In this document: one piece after another, positions 16,187 through 24,845 of the stretch
Numbering within the stretch: the first letter of the stretch is position 1
Layout of the letters: each line of letters starts with the position of its first letter
Assembly: GCF_022668875.1 (NCBI RefSeq)
Contig: NZ_JAKGCR010000016.1
Span: 22,398 to 86,397, forward strand
Length of the DNA: 64,000 nt
Source: Domibacillus sp. PGB-M46
GTDB lineage: Bacteria; Bacillota; Bacilli; Bacillales; Domibacillaceae
Reading direction: 5' to 3'
Notes under the pieces: model-generated
Databases searched by the model: none
What the model was told of the DNA's origin: nothing
The model's input: only the letters and a program-made list of their open reading frames with translations
Made by a program: the position numbers and the translations under genes

Positions 16187-17458
16187 ATGCGAAACAAAGG
16201 GGGCTGGAAATGGTATTTTACCATGCCCATTCTTTCCTGGGCTTTATATGATTTCGCTAATACGATTTTTTCATCGAATATTACAACGATTTTCTTCCCT
16301 TTTTATGTACAGGAAATCGCGGGTGGAAGCGAAAGGCTTGATCAAATTGCCAGTACCTTCTTGTCTTATGCCAATGCTGTTTCAAGTTTTTTCCTCGTTA
16401 TTTTCTCTCCTTTATTCGGTGTATGGATTGATCAAAGCGGACATAAAAAGCGCTGCGTCATGTTTTTTGCTTTTGCTGCCATTTTGTCCACTGCTCTTAT
16501 GGGGCTGGCCGCCCCGCAGAACTTTGGAAACTGGCACGGGCTGCCGGCAGCTTTCATAGTGGTTGTTGTACTGTTTGTGGCGGCCAAGTTTTTCTACCAG
16601 TCCAGCTTAATTTTTTATGATGCGATGCTGCCTGACATCAGTTCAAAAGAAACGATGCCGCTTCTGTCAGGGTTCGGAGTAGCCATCGGTTATATGGGTA
16701 CACTTGCCGGCCTGGCTGTTTATCCGCTCGCCAGCGGCGGTACGTATGCGGATGCTTTTTTACCGACTGCCGGCTTGTTTTTACTTTTCACGCTGCCGCT
16801 TGTTCTGTTTTACAAAGAAACGCCGCGTCCTGCGCAGGCAAAACGGTCTTTTTTCGCCGGTTACCGGGATGTGTGGGAAACATTTAAAGATATGAAAAGA
16901 TACCGCCCAATCTTTTTGTTTATGATCGTTTACTTCTTCCTCAATGACGCTATTGCCACGGCCATCGCCATGATGGCCGTGTATGCAAAAGCCATTGTCG
17001 GTTTTTCATCGGGCGAATTTATTTTGCTTTACCTTGTTTCAACCATTTCGAGCATCATCGGTTCACTTATTTTCGGCTATGTTACGCGTTCCGCCGGTGC
17101 AAGACGAGCTGTTTTTTACGTCGGGATCATTTTGTTCGCCGCTCTTTTGCTCGGGACCTTTGCCATCAATCAGCCGATGTTTTGGATAACAGGCAGCTTA
17201 TTCGGCTTGGCACTCGGCGCAGTTTGGGTCACATCCCGCGTGCTGATTATCGAGCTTTCCCCTGAAAACAAGCGAGGCCAGTTTTTTGGGCTGTTTGCTT
17301 TTTCCGGCAAGCTGTCCGCTATTGTCGGCCCGCTTATGTATGGCACAATCACGCTCTTGCTCGCTGACCATGGTGACATTGCCAGCCGGGCAGCTCTTTC
17401 ATCATTGATGCTGTTTGTGTTGATTGGCTTAATCGTACATCGGAAAATCCCGGCGTAG
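16187..17458 (+). CDS. MFS transporter of the UMF1 (Atg22-like) family
   Basis: A 423-residue, 12-helix transporter. The block SWALYDFANTIFSSNITTIFFPFY near the N-terminus is diagnostic for the UMF1/Atg22 family, and GHKKRCVM is the loop 2-3 equivalent. GGAGGTG precedes ATG 16187; an upstream in-frame ATG at 16142 has no RBS. Atg22 exports amino acids from the yeast vacuole; the bacterial substrate is unknown. Its 3' end overlaps the convergent uracil-DNA glycosylase by 30 nt, with no terminator visible between them. Confidence 0.85.
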   Translation: MRNKGGWKWYFTMPILSWALYDFANTIFSSNITTIFFPFYVQEIAGGSERLDQIASTFLSYANAVSSFFLVIFSPLFGVWIDQSGHKKRCVMFFAFAAILSTALMGLAAPQNFGNWHGLPAAFIVVVVLFVAAKFFYQSSLIFYDAMLPDISSKETMPLLSGFGVAIGYMGTLAGLAVYPLASGGTYADAFLPTAGLFLLFTLPLVLFYKETPRPAQAKRSFFAGYRDVWETFKDMKRYRPIFLFMIVYFFLNDAIATAIAMMAVYAKAIVGFSSGEFILLYLVSTISSIIGSLIFGYVTRSAGARRAVFYVGIILFAALLLGTFAINQPMFWITGSLFGLALGAVWVTSRVLIIELSPENKRGQFFGLFAFSGKLSAIVGPLMYGTITLLLADHGDIASRAALSSLMLFVLIGLIVHRKIPA

Positions 17459-18073
17459 CAGGCGAAGCTTTTCCATGTCTTCATGAATAAGCTCAAGCAG
17501 GCGGCGATTATAAAAGATGGACGCTGGATGAAAAGTGGGGAAAATCCGATAGTTCTTTTTAGTCCATTCAAACTGTTCTTCCTTTAACTGCAGTACCGGC
17601 TGTACGAGCAGTCTACCATGAAGATCAGATACTTTTTTGTCATTTCCGACCAGCCGTTTTAAGCCGATATTGCCCAGTGTGACAATAATCGGCGCCTTTA
17701 CATGCTCAATCTCATAATCAAGCAGCGGCGCGTGCGCAAGAATTTCACGGCTGGTCGGGGCGCGGTTGTATTTTCTTTTCACGGCCGTACCGTCCGGCTC
17801 CCTTTTTTCACCCCATTTGTACGGGCGGCTTCGTACAGCACTTGTAATATACACCTCTTCCCGGCCAACCCCTGCCATCGCTAAAAATTTCATTAACTCT
17901 TTTCCTGCCCGGCCGCTGAACGGAATGCCGTTTCCAATTTCGGTTTCACCGGGTGCTTCTCCAACAAGCATAAGCTTTGGGTGCTCCGGCCCGCTTCCGT
18001 AGACAAATCCTTCAACCGGATACGGCTCGATTCTTTTTTTGCCGAGCTCAGCAAGCTCTTCGGGAATTCTCAT
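17429..18073 (-). CDS. Uracil-DNA glycosylase superfamily protein, Fe-S-free family 4-like
   Basis: 214 residues with motif 1 GEAPGETE (38-45), GRAGKELMKFL (54-64) and the C-terminal HPAS motif (182-185), the active-site signatures of family 4/5 uracil-DNA glycosylases, which remove uracil from DNA. Family 4 enzymes normally bind a 4Fe-4S cluster through four cysteines; this protein contains no cysteine at all, and the segment where the first pair should be reads KRIEPYPVEGFVYGSG. Similar cluster-free proteins occur in Bacillus annotated simply as uracil-DNA glycosylase. Activity should not be taken for granted. Confidence 0.82.
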   Translation of the reverse strand: MRIPEELAELGKKRIEPYPVEGFVYGSGPEHPKLMLVGEAPGETEIGNGIPFSGRAGKELMKFLAMAGVGREEVYITSAVRSRPYKWGEKREPDGTAVKRKYNRAPTSREILAHAPLLDYEIEHVKAPIIVTLGNIGLKRLVGNDKKVSDLHGRLLVQPVLQLKEEQFEWTKKNYRIFPTFHPASIFYNRRLLELIHEDMEKLRLLRRDFPMYD

Positions 18074-18118
18074 ACGATCGCTTCTTTCTTTTTTTACTCA
18101 TTTTTCCCTTTTCCCCAA

Positions 18119-18152
18119 AAGAAAAACCCGCCTTTAAGGGCAGGTTTCTTTT
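18119..18152 (-). terminator. Terminator after the decayed lipoprotein gene
   Basis: Stem AAACC-GCC / GGGC-GGTTT with flanking A- and T-runs directly after the stop of the pseudogene. Confidence 0.6.
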
Positions 18153-18388
18153 ACATCTGTATTTCCTGTGCGTTTTTCACAATATCTTCGGGAACAGTGA
18201 TCCCTTTCACTTTGTTGTAGCTGCTGTAGTCCGCGTTCACTACTTGATTAACTTTCATGGACTCTCCTTCCATTTCCATCGTCATATCCATGGTCATATC
18301 AACCGCTGTAGTCTGAAAGGTTTCTTTGTCTACATGCAAGACCCATTGTCAGAAAACACGCTGAAGTCAGCTGAGCCCACTTTTTCAT
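18151..18388 (-). pseudogene. Decayed lipoprotein gene (DUF6612-like), internal deletion and frameshift
   Basis: ATG 18388 behind AAAGGAGAG starts a perfect lipoprotein signal peptide (MKKWAQLTSACFLTMGLAC) that runs out of frame after about ten more codons. In another frame downstream, 60 codons (VDKETFQTTAVDMTMDMTME ... NKVKGITVPEDIVKNAQEIQM) match the C-terminal end of Bacillus DUF6612/LolA-like lipoproteins, which are usually about 280 residues. The middle is missing, so a large deletion has joined the two ends out of frame. Confidence 0.75.
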
Positions 18389-18477
18389 TTTTTTCTCTCC
18401 TTTTTATCGGTTCTCAACCTACATACGGAGAAAGAAGAAAAAGTTTTAGAAAAATACCTAATAAGTAAGAAGGGCCA

Positions 18478-18521
18478 TAAAAAAAAGAAAAACCAGCTTG
18501 TACCGGTTTTTCTTTTTTTAT
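18478..18521. terminator. Terminator after the SDR gene
   Basis: Stem AAAAAGAAAAACC-G / C-GGTTTTTCTTTTT, T-rich on both strands, 20 nt past the SDR stop. Confidence 0.75.
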
Positions 18522-18541
18522 GAAAATATGACTGAAGTCCT

Positions 18542-19321
18542 TTACAGAAGCGATTCAACCCCATCAACGTACACAACAGATCCTGTTACGTGACTGGCCG
18601 CGTCACTAGCCAGATAATGAACAAGGTCTGCTACCTGCTCCGGCTGTCCGGACCCTCCGGCAAGCGGCTGATTGCCTTCTGGGTATTCAATCGGAATTGT
18701 AATTTCTTTCAGCTTTTCTTCTTCTTTGTTTGTGCTGTCGTCAATGTTCGTATCAATGGCTCCCGGGCAGACGATATTAACACGGATTTTAAACTGCGCA
18801 AGCTCGACCGCAGCCATTTTACCAAGGCCCACCTGTCCTGCTTTCGTAGTCGCGTAAGCTGAAAATCCAAAGTTTTTAAACGTGCGCGTCCCGTTGATGG
18901 ACGATGTGATAATAATGCTGCCGCCCTGCTTTTTCAAGTAAGGAATGGTGTATTTTAATGTTAAAAAGGTGCCGGTTAAATTGGTCATCATCACCGAATT
19001 CCAATCGTCCGGCTCTAAATGCTCGAGCGGCGTAAAAGTTCCATTTTGCCCTGCATTGGCAAAAACAATATCGATTCCGCCAAATCTTTCTGCACCTTCT
19101 CGAATGGCTTTTTCCATCTGATCCGCTTTTGATACATCAGCCGTTACGTGAAAAGCGCGATCTTCGCCAATTTCACTCACAAGCTCGTCTGAATCTTCCC
19201 GGCTGCGGTCGAGCAGGATAACGTTCGCGCCAGCTTCCGCCATTTTGATCACGGTGGCCCTGCCAATTCCTGATCCCGCTCCTGTGATAAGTGCTGTTTT
19301 ACCTGATAAGGACGTATTCAT
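18542..19321 (-). CDS. Short-chain dehydrogenase/reductase
   Basis: 259 residues from ATG 19321, behind GAGAGGTAAG. It has the classical SDR cofactor motif TGAGSGIG (13-20), NAG at 89-91, and the catalytic Ser about 140, Tyr156 and Lys160 (YATTK). D38 after the second beta strand suggests preference for NAD(H). The start lies 1 nt after the stop of the lactonase gene, so translation is coupled. That pairing suggests a sugar or polyol oxidation followed by lactone hydrolysis, but this is inference. Confidence 0.88.
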   Translation of the reverse strand: MNTSLSGKTALITGAGSGIGRATVIKMAEAGANVILLDRSREDSDELVSEIGEDRAFHVTADVSKADQMEKAIREGAERFGGIDIVFANAGQNGTFTPLEHLEPDDWNSVMMTNLTGTFLTLKYTIPYLKKQGGSIIITSSINGTRTFKNFGFSAYATTKAGQVGLGKMAAVELAQFKIRVNIVCPGAIDTNIDDSTNKEEEKLKEITIPIEYPEGNQPLAGGSGQPEQVADLVHYLASDAASHVTGSVVYVDGVESLL

Positions 19322-19322
19322 C

Positions 19323-20327
19323 TTACCTCTCTCCTCTCTTAATAACACAAACTGGCTTTGTGACAGCGGCTCTTCCCCCTGTAAACACAGGCAGGCCATT
19401 TGGCTGAATTTTAAACAAGCAGATTTCATCTGATTCTTGGAAAGCCACTACTAAAAAAGGCTCATCCGGCAATGCATAAAAACTGCGCGGCGTTTTCCCA
19501 TCCACTTTTACATGACGCGGTTCAGATAAGCTACCGTCCGGGCCGATATCAAAAACCGCCAGCCCATCCCAGCCCCGTATGGCCCCATATAAAAATCGGC
19601 GGTCGGAACTTATTTGCACATCCGCTCCTGTATGTTCGCCGCTGTAACCGGCCGGCAGCCCGGCAAGTGTATCGAGATGCGTAATGGCGCCCCCATCTCC
19701 GACTTTATAAACGGAAACCGTAGAATCCAGCTCATTCATCACATAAACAACGGGCTGCTCTGGATGAAAAAGAGCCATACGCGGCCCTGCTCCGGGTGCC
19801 GCTTTGACTTCTTTTATAATCTCCAGTTTATGTTTGTCGTAAACCACAAGCGTATCTGTTCCAAGATCGCAGACAAGCAAGTGACGCCCATCCGGGAAAG
19901 GCGTAACCGAATGAACGTGCGGCGCATCCTGTCTTTCTTCGTTTGGACCGCTTCCTTCATGTTTTGAAAAAGCGGTTTTTTGAAGGGTATCACCGCTGCG
20001 TTCGTATTTCGTTATCGATCCCCCGTAATTCGCTGTCCATGCATATGTATCCTCTGCATAAATATGGCAGGGAGCCATTTCTCCTGCGTCAGCTTCTGCT
20101 TTCAAAATGAGATCATCAGGCTCAATACTAAAAAGAACCGCTTTTCCGTCCATTGATTCAGACGCTGCATATAAAAAACCATCTGCTTCTGCCAGGAAAG
20201 ACGGATTTTCTACCCCGCTGAAACGATTTGTGATCGTCAGCGTTTCCGACTCCGTGTCTACGATTACTTTGTAAATACCCGGCTCTTCTTTTTTGGCATA
20301 ACTGCCTGCCCAGAGTGTGTGGTTCAC
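19323..20327 (-). CDS. Lactonase family beta-propeller protein (6-phosphogluconolactonase-like)
   Basis: A 334-residue, seven-bladed beta-propeller of the YkgB/Pgl type. Characteristic blocks are LWAGSYAKKEEPGIYKV at the start, DAPHVHSVTPFPDGRHLLVCDLGTD in the middle, GAGPRMALFHPEQPVVYVMNEL, and DGKTPRSFYALPDEPFLVVA near the end. Homologues hydrolyse 6-phosphogluconolactone or related lactones. First gene of a two-gene unit with the SDR enzyme. A Shine-Dalgarno sequence (GGAGGG) precedes the ATG. Confidence 0.85.
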   Translation of the reverse strand: MNHTLWAGSYAKKEEPGIYKVIVDTESETLTITNRFSGVENPSFLAEADGFLYAASESMDGKAVLFSIEPDDLILKAEADAGEMAPCHIYAEDTYAWTANYGGSITKYERSGDTLQKTAFSKHEGSGPNEERQDAPHVHSVTPFPDGRHLLVCDLGTDTLVVYDKHKLEIIKEVKAAPGAGPRMALFHPEQPVVYVMNELDSTVSVYKVGDGGAITHLDTLAGLPAGYSGEHTGADVQISSDRRFLYGAIRGWDGLAVFDIGPDGSLSEPRHVKVDGKTPRSFYALPDEPFLVVAFQESDEICLFKIQPNGLPVFTGGRAAVTKPVCVIKRGER

Positions 20328-20416
20328 CAGCTAATCCCTCCATTTACATTTACGATTTCATTCTATTTCTTCTTATTACCCCGTCTTTTTCTTTTTCATA
20401 CCTGGCCGCCATGATT

Positions 20417-21292
20417 TTATTGCAGATATTTTTCTGCAAATGTTTTAAACTGGCGGGCAGCTGGTGATAAGGCTCCACGCTTTTTTACACCGATCGCGAT
20501 TTTTCGAACAAGAGAATAATCGCTGATCTCGATAAAAACAAGCGGCTCATGAGCAATTTCCGGTTTTTTTGGAAGCACACAAAGGCCCAGCCCTGCCGCG
20601 ACAAAGCCGGCAATGGTCGGGACCTCCTCTCCTTCAAATGTGATCTGCGGCTCGATTCCCAGCTCTTCACACATCTCATCAAACATAAATCGGAGGCCAA
20701 ACCCCTTTTTAAAGGTCACGAAAGGTTCAGCCGCTGCTTCACGAAATGAAAGATACGGCCGTGATGCAAATGGATGACTCGCGGGAACGGTTATATACAA
20801 CTGCTCTTCCCGAACAACCGTCCACTCGATATCACGGCATTTATAAGGCGGTGCGGTAATGCATAAATCTACTTCTTCTTCCTGTACTTTTTTCATATTG
20901 GCTTCTCCTGCTCCCTGAGAAAGCTGAAAAGTTACATTTGGGTAGAGCTGCTTGTACTCTGCAATTAAATTTGGCAGCACATGCGGCCCAAACGTCGGCA
21001 AAAAAGCAATTGATACATTGCCTTTGTCGGGAGATACAATTTCCTGAATATCTTCCTTTGCTTCTTTCATAAGTTGAAGTGCCTGCTGCGCTTTCTGAAC
21101 AAAAATGACACCTGCCTGCGTCAGCTGCACCTCTTTTTTTCCGCGCAAAAAAAGAGGTGTACCAAGCTCTTCTTCTAATTTCATGATCGACCGGCTGAGG
21201 GCGGGCTGGGAAATTGCCTGCTTTTTCGCTGCTCTTGTAAAGTTGCGTGTCTGCGCCACGGCTGCGGCATTTTCAATTTGATGCCATTCCAT
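20417..21292 (-). CDS. LysR family transcriptional regulator (YybE-like)
   Basis: A 291-residue LysR-type regulator: N-terminal winged helix (NFTRAAKKQAISQPALSRSIMKLEEELGTPLFLR, residues 17-50) and a C-terminal periplasmic-binding-like effector domain (about 90-291). It is transcribed divergently from an MFS transporter, the arrangement of B. subtilis yybE-yybF, so it most likely controls that transporter in response to the transported compound or a relative. The ATG follows GGAGGG. Confidence 0.88.
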   Translation of the reverse strand: MEWHQIENAAAVAQTRNFTRAAKKQAISQPALSRSIMKLEEELGTPLFLRGKKEVQLTQAGVIFVQKAQQALQLMKEAKEDIQEIVSPDKGNVSIAFLPTFGPHVLPNLIAEYKQLYPNVTFQLSQGAGEANMKKVQEEEVDLCITAPPYKCRDIEWTVVREEQLYITVPASHPFASRPYLSFREAAAEPFVTFKKGFGLRFMFDEMCEELGIEPQITFEGEEVPTIAGFVAAGLGLCVLPKKPEIAHEPLVFIEISDYSLVRKIAIGVKKRGALSPAARQFKTFAEKYLQ

Positions 21293-21396
21293 CGAATCCC
21301 TCCATAACTAAAACGCATTGTTCCTATGTTAATTATAAATTGGAACTATCATTTTCAGAAGCGTATAGTAAAACATAGGATGATGAGGAAAGAAGG
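21293..21396. promoter_or_regulatory. Divergent LysR/MFS control region
   Basis: 104 nt with A/T-rich half-sites, including CATTGTTCCTATGTTAATTA and AACATAGGATG. The CCTATGTT / AACATAGG pair is an inverted repeat spanning the region, a reasonable place for LysR binding. Confidence 0.4.
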
Positions 21397-21402
21397 ATGC
21401 AC

Positions 21403-22635
21403 ATGTCATTTATTGAAAAAGGAACCGTGGAACAAAAAAAAGCGAGCTTTGCTTTGTTTTTAGGAGGCTTCGTTACCTTTGCCACGCTGTATACCACACA
21501 GCCGCTCATGCCGCTGTTTTCGGAGCAATTTGGTGTTTCTGCTTCAATTGCAAGTCTCGCCCTGTCCCTGTCTACCGGTGTTTTGGCACTTTCCATGATC
21601 GGAGCAGGCGCCCTTTCTGATGCCTACGGAAAAAAAAAGCTGATGGCTGTTTCGATGTTTGCAGCCTCTATCATCGGGATCTTGACAGCTTTGAGCCCAA
21701 ACTTTTGGACGCTGCTGGCTTTCCGGGCACTGCTCGGTCTTTTTTTAGCGGGTGTACCGGCTATTGCAATGGCATATGTAGCGGAAGAATTCAACCCGAA
21801 AGCCATCGGATCGGCTATGGGGCTTTATATTAGCGGCACAACCATTGGCGGAATGTCGGGACGTATCTTAACGGGGCTTTTAACCGATTTCTTCAGCTGG
21901 CGAATCGCTTTGCTGTTGATTGGCCTGACGGCGCTGTCAGCCAGTGTTCTCTTTTTAACTTCACTGCCAAACCCGCGCCATTCCGTGAAGAAGCAGCCTT
22001 CTTTCAAAGAAATGGCATTCACATACCGAATTCATTTGTATAACCGCCCCTTATTGGCTGTTGTCTCGCTTGGTTTCTTGTTAATGGGCAGCTTCGTTAC
22101 GCTGTATAACTATATTGGTTTTTTGCTGATTACTCCTCCCTATTCGCTTAGCCAGACGCTGATTGGATTTATTTTTGTTGTTTTTTTAATGGGAACGTTC
22201 AGTGCAGTTTACATGGGCAAAAAAGCAGACAAATATGGAATTCCCCTTTTGCTGAAATGGTCGATTGGCATCATGGCATCCGGTGCCGTATTGACGCTTT
22301 TCCCTTCTCTTTTCATGAAAATTATCGGCATTGCTGTTTTTACGTTCGGTTTTTTTGCCGCTCATTCGATCGCCAGCACATGGGTAGGAGAATATGCAGG
22401 ATTTAACAAAACACAGGCGTCTTCTATGTACTTGCTTCTTTATTATCTTGGCTCCAGTGTTGTTGGATCATTCGGCGGCTGGTTTTGGGCGCATTTCAAT
22501 TGGATTGGTGTCATCGGCTTTATTCTTTCCCTTCTGGCCGGGTCGATCCCTCTTATTTTCTATGCTGAACACAAACAGCCCGGTGTTTATTGCATCCGGA
22601 AAAACAAAACCGCTCAAGCGCATGGAAACGCTTGA
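21403..22635 (+). CDS. MFS transporter (YybF-like)
   Basis: A 410-residue, 12-helix major facilitator with the loop 2-3 signature GALSDAYGKKKLM and the N-terminal TTQPLMPLFSEQFGVSAS typical of Bacillus YybF/YgaY-type drug or metabolite exporters. I chose ATG 21403 because AGAAGG is spaced for it; ATG 21397 directly abuts that RBS. The last codons lie in the 5' arm and loop of the terminator hairpin, an economical overlap that fixes the C-terminal sequence. Probably regulated by the divergent LysR protein. Confidence 0.85.
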   Translation: MSFIEKGTVEQKKASFALFLGGFVTFATLYTTQPLMPLFSEQFGVSASIASLALSLSTGVLALSMIGAGALSDAYGKKKLMAVSMFAASIIGILTALSPNFWTLLAFRALLGLFLAGVPAIAMAYVAEEFNPKAIGSAMGLYISGTTIGGMSGRILTGLLTDFFSWRIALLLIGLTALSASVLFLTSLPNPRHSVKKQPSFKEMAFTYRIHLYNRPLLAVVSLGFLLMGSFVTLYNYIGFLLITPPYSLSQTLIGFIFVVFLMGTFSAVYMGKKADKYGIPLLLKWSIGIMASGAVLTLFPSLFMKIIGIAVFTFGFFAAHSIASTWVGEYAGFNKTQASSMYLLLYYLGSSVVGSFGGWFWAHFNWIGVIGFILSLLAGSIPLIFYAEHKQPGVYCIRKNKTAQAHGNA

Positions 22636-22644
22636 GCGGTTTTT
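22607..22644 (+). terminator. Terminator overlapping the end of the MFS gene
   Basis: 14-bp perfect stem AAACCGCTCAAGCG / CGCTTGAGCGGTTT with an 8-nt loop, followed by T's. The 5' arm and loop are coding, and the stop codon falls within the 3' arm. Confidence 0.9.
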
Positions 22645-22650
22645 AATTAT

Positions 22651-22788
22651 CTATGATTCACTTTGGTCACTTAAATACATTAATTCTTCCATTGATAATT
22701 CATAAAGCTGGCGGTCGCCATGCTTGAAAATCCCTTGAGCCATCAGCTTTTCGATCCAGATCATCTGTTCATTTTCTGTCGTATGCAT
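22651..22788 (-). CDS. FbpA-family small protein (Fur-regulated basic protein-like)
   Basis: A 45-codon ORF, ATG 22788 behind GGGGAAG. The sequence ...LMAQGIFKHGDRQLYELSME... matches the FbpA family core (G-I/V-x-K-x-x-D-x-Q-L-Y-E-L-x-x-x-E-L). B. subtilis FbpA is a small helper expressed under iron limitation in the iron-sparing response. I see no clear Fur box, so regulation here is uncertain. The gene is too short for most ORF callers. Confidence 0.75.
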   Translation of the reverse strand: MHTTENEQMIWIEKLMAQGIFKHGDRQLYELSMEELMYLSDQSES

Positions 22789-22960
22789 GGTGTTCTTCCC
22801 CTTTTTTCTTGTTGCTTTTATTTTATTCCCCCGTAATAAACTTTATGAAACATACCTTGCGACAAATAAGGACAAGAAAAAGAGAGCGCTTTTTTAGTTT
22901 GCGAATTTATCGTGACACCTGTTTTCATTTGTGCTATCCTAAAAAAAACTGAATATTCTT

Positions 22961-23054
22961 CCACTGGAGGTGCCTTTTAAAAAGGCTGAGATCAAAGTGA
23001 GTGACTTTGGGATTCCTGGAACCTGATCCAGTTCATACTGGCGTAGGAAAGTGG
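22961..23054 (+). ncRNA. TPP (THI-box) riboswitch
   Basis: Conserved thi-box elements are present in order: GGAGGTGCC, GGCTGAGA, then GGAACCTGATCCAGTT, and ATACTGGCGTAGGAAAGTGG. The closing helix P1 pairs CCACT (22961-22965) with AGTGG (23050-23054). A perfect terminator follows, so it most likely stops transcription of the thiamine operon when thiamine pyrophosphate is bound. Confidence 0.95.
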
Positions 23055-23090
23055 CGAAAACCTTTTTAACGGTTTATCTTTGTGCATTCA

Positions 23091-23126
23091 GCGCTGCTTT
23101 CTTTTATAGAAAGCAGCGCTTTTTAT
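23091..23126 (+). terminator. Riboswitch-controlled terminator
   Basis: 11-bp perfect stem GCGCTGCTTTC / GAAAGCAGCGC, 7-nt loop, then T5, between the thi-box and the tenI ribosome binding site: the expression platform. Confidence 0.9.
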
Positions 23127-23139
23127 TTTGTTTTAGGAG

Positions 23140-23700
23140 GTGAGGCAGCTGATTCATGCTGTAACTGATGGAGCCGGCCTGCCGGATCATGTACAAACAA
23201 AGCTGCTTTCTCTTTTTCCAGAAATCGATGCTGTTTGTATCCGGGAAAAAGGATTGTCTGTACAACAGCTTTTCACTCACCTGACCGGCTTGATTGAGCG
23301 GGGAATGCCGCCCGAAAAACTGATTCTTCACTCATCACCCGATCTGGTGCCCTTTCTGCCGGTATTAGGCGTTCACTTTTCTGAATATGATGAACGGCTG
23401 ACACATTTTAAACAGAAGCATCCTGACAAGCTTGCCGGCCGGTCCGTTCATTCTGTTTCTTCTGCCCAAAAAGCGGCAGCCGACGGAGCTGATTACCTTT
23501 ACTTTGGACATGTGTTTGCCACAAACTCCAAAAAAAACCTGCCTGGACGAGGACTCGACGCTCTTCGCAAAGTAACCGAGTCTGTTGCCATTCCGGTCAT
23601 CGCTATTGGCGGAATTGATCAAAGCAATATTCCAGCAGTCCGGCAGGCAGGGGCTTCCGGTGTTGCAATGATTTCTGCTTTTTTCAACAGAAAGGTGTGA
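23140..23700 (+). CDS. tenI: Thiazole tautomerase TenI
   Basis: A TIM-barrel of the thiamine phosphate synthase fold. HAVTDG at the start, GRSVHSV and DYLYFGHVFATNSKKNLPGRG in the middle, and AIPVIAIGGID near the end match TenI, which aromatises the thiazole product of ThiG. The only standard start in frame is GTG 23140, but it overlaps the AGGAGGTGA ribosome binding site. By alignment with B. subtilis TenI (MELHAITD) the true start is more likely CTG 23149 or ATT 23152, a non-canonical start. The gene overlaps thiO by 4 nt. Confidence 0.85.
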   Translation: MRQLIHAVTDGAGLPDHVQTKLLSLFPEIDAVCIREKGLSVQQLFTHLTGLIERGMPPEKLILHSSPDLVPFLPVLGVHFSEYDERLTHFKQKHPDKLAGRSVHSVSSAQKAAADGADYLYFGHVFATNSKKNLPGRGLDALRKVTESVAIPVIAIGGIDQSNIPAVRQAGASGVAMISAFFNRKV

Positions 23701-23708
23701 AACTGTAT

Positions 23709-24845
23709 ATGAACAAGTATGAGTATATTTTAATTGGCGGCGGTGTCATTGGCTGTTCCATTGCCTACCGTCTTGCCAAAGCAGGTTATTCAGTTGCACT
23801 GTTTGATTCCAGTGCTGCCGGGAAAGCGTCGATGGCTGCAGGCGGTATGCTTGGAGCGCAAAATGAATTTGAGTGTGAAAACCCGCTTATGGAAATCGCT
23901 CTTGAGAGCAGGGATTTGTTCCCCGACCTGCGTGATGAGCTTTTTGAAGAGTCCGGCGTTGACATCGAGCTCAGAAAAGCCGGCCTGCTGAAAGTAGCCG
24001 CATCCGAAGAAGATCGGGATGCTTTAGCCCATCAATACCATTTTCTATCAGAAAAAGATCCGACTGTTTCCTGGCTTGAGCCTGAAGAGATTCCCAAAAT
24101 AGAACCTCAGTTAACGGGCGGTACAGCCGGTGCGATTTATTTAGAAAAAGACAATCAAGTAAAAGCGCCGCTGCTTGCGTTCGCACTGCTTCGTTCAGCA
24201 GCCAATGCAGGCGTTCACGTTTATGAGCACACCGCCGTTCAAAAGCTGCTTATCAAAAATGAACAAGTTCTTGGCGTCCAAACAAAATCACGTGATGTCT
24301 ATGCGAATCGTGTCATTAACGCAGCGGGTGCGTGGAGTTCTTCTCTTCTTCCGGACACCGGCTTCTCTCTGCCCGTTATTCCTGTAAAAGGCGAATGTGT
24401 ATCTGTGAAGCTGACAGAAAAAGCGCCTGTTAAAACGGTATTTGCAGTTGATGGCTGCTACATCGTGCCAAAAAGAAATAATGAAATGCTGATCGGTGCG
24501 ACCTCCACGCCAAATACATTTGATCCGTCTGTTACAGCCGGCGGCATTCGCTCGCTGTTAAACCGCGCAGCCCGCCTGCTCCCGGTTTTAGATACGGGCA
24601 TGGTCGAACGCACCTGGTCCGGAGTCCGCCCCCAGGCGGCAGACCATCTTCCTGTTATCGGTGCGCACCCTTTTATTGACGGCTTATACATATGCACCGG
24701 GCATTACCGAAACGGCATCCTGCTGAGCCCTGCCACTGGGCTGTTAATGGAAAAATATTTGAGCGGCTGTTCAAGAACGGCGGCGCGTCTTGCGCCGTTT
24801 TCTCCGGCGCGCTTTTTACCCCAAAAGGAGGCAGCACCTGTATGA
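23709..24845 (+). CDS. thiO: Glycine oxidase ThiO
   Basis: A 378-residue FAD enzyme oxidising glycine to the imine glyoxylate used in thiazole synthesis. The FAD-binding GxGxxG is GGGVIGCS with the acidic strand end VALFD; RVINAAGAWS and RTWSGVRPQAADHLPVIGAHP are the family C-terminal blocks. ATG 23709 follows AGGTGTGA; the frame opens at GTG 23697, which overlaps the tenI stop. It ends overlapping thiS (ATGA). Confidence 0.9.
   Translation: MNKYEYILIGGGVIGCSIAYRLAKAGYSVALFDSSAAGKASMAAGGMLGAQNEFECENPLMEIALESRDLFPDLRDELFEESGVDIELRKAGLLKVAASEEDRDALAHQYHFLSEKDPTVSWLEPEEIPKIEPQLTGGTAGAIYLEKDNQVKAPLLAFALLRSAANAGVHVYEHTAVQKLLIKNEQVLGVQTKSRDVYANRVINAAGAWSSSLLPDTGFSLPVIPVKGECVSVKLTEKAPVKTVFAVDGCYIVPKRNNEMLIGATSTPNTFDPSVTAGGIRSLLNRAARLLPVLDTGMVERTWSGVRPQAADHLPVIGAHPFIDGLYICTGHYRNGILLSPATGLLMEKYLSGCSRTAARLAPFSPARFLPQKEAAPV

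Noticed and set aside
18388..18450. TAAAAC ... CGTA upstream of the decayed lipoprotein gene as an ECF promoter
   Set aside because: Spacing is 15 nt and the -35 differs from consensus; too weak.
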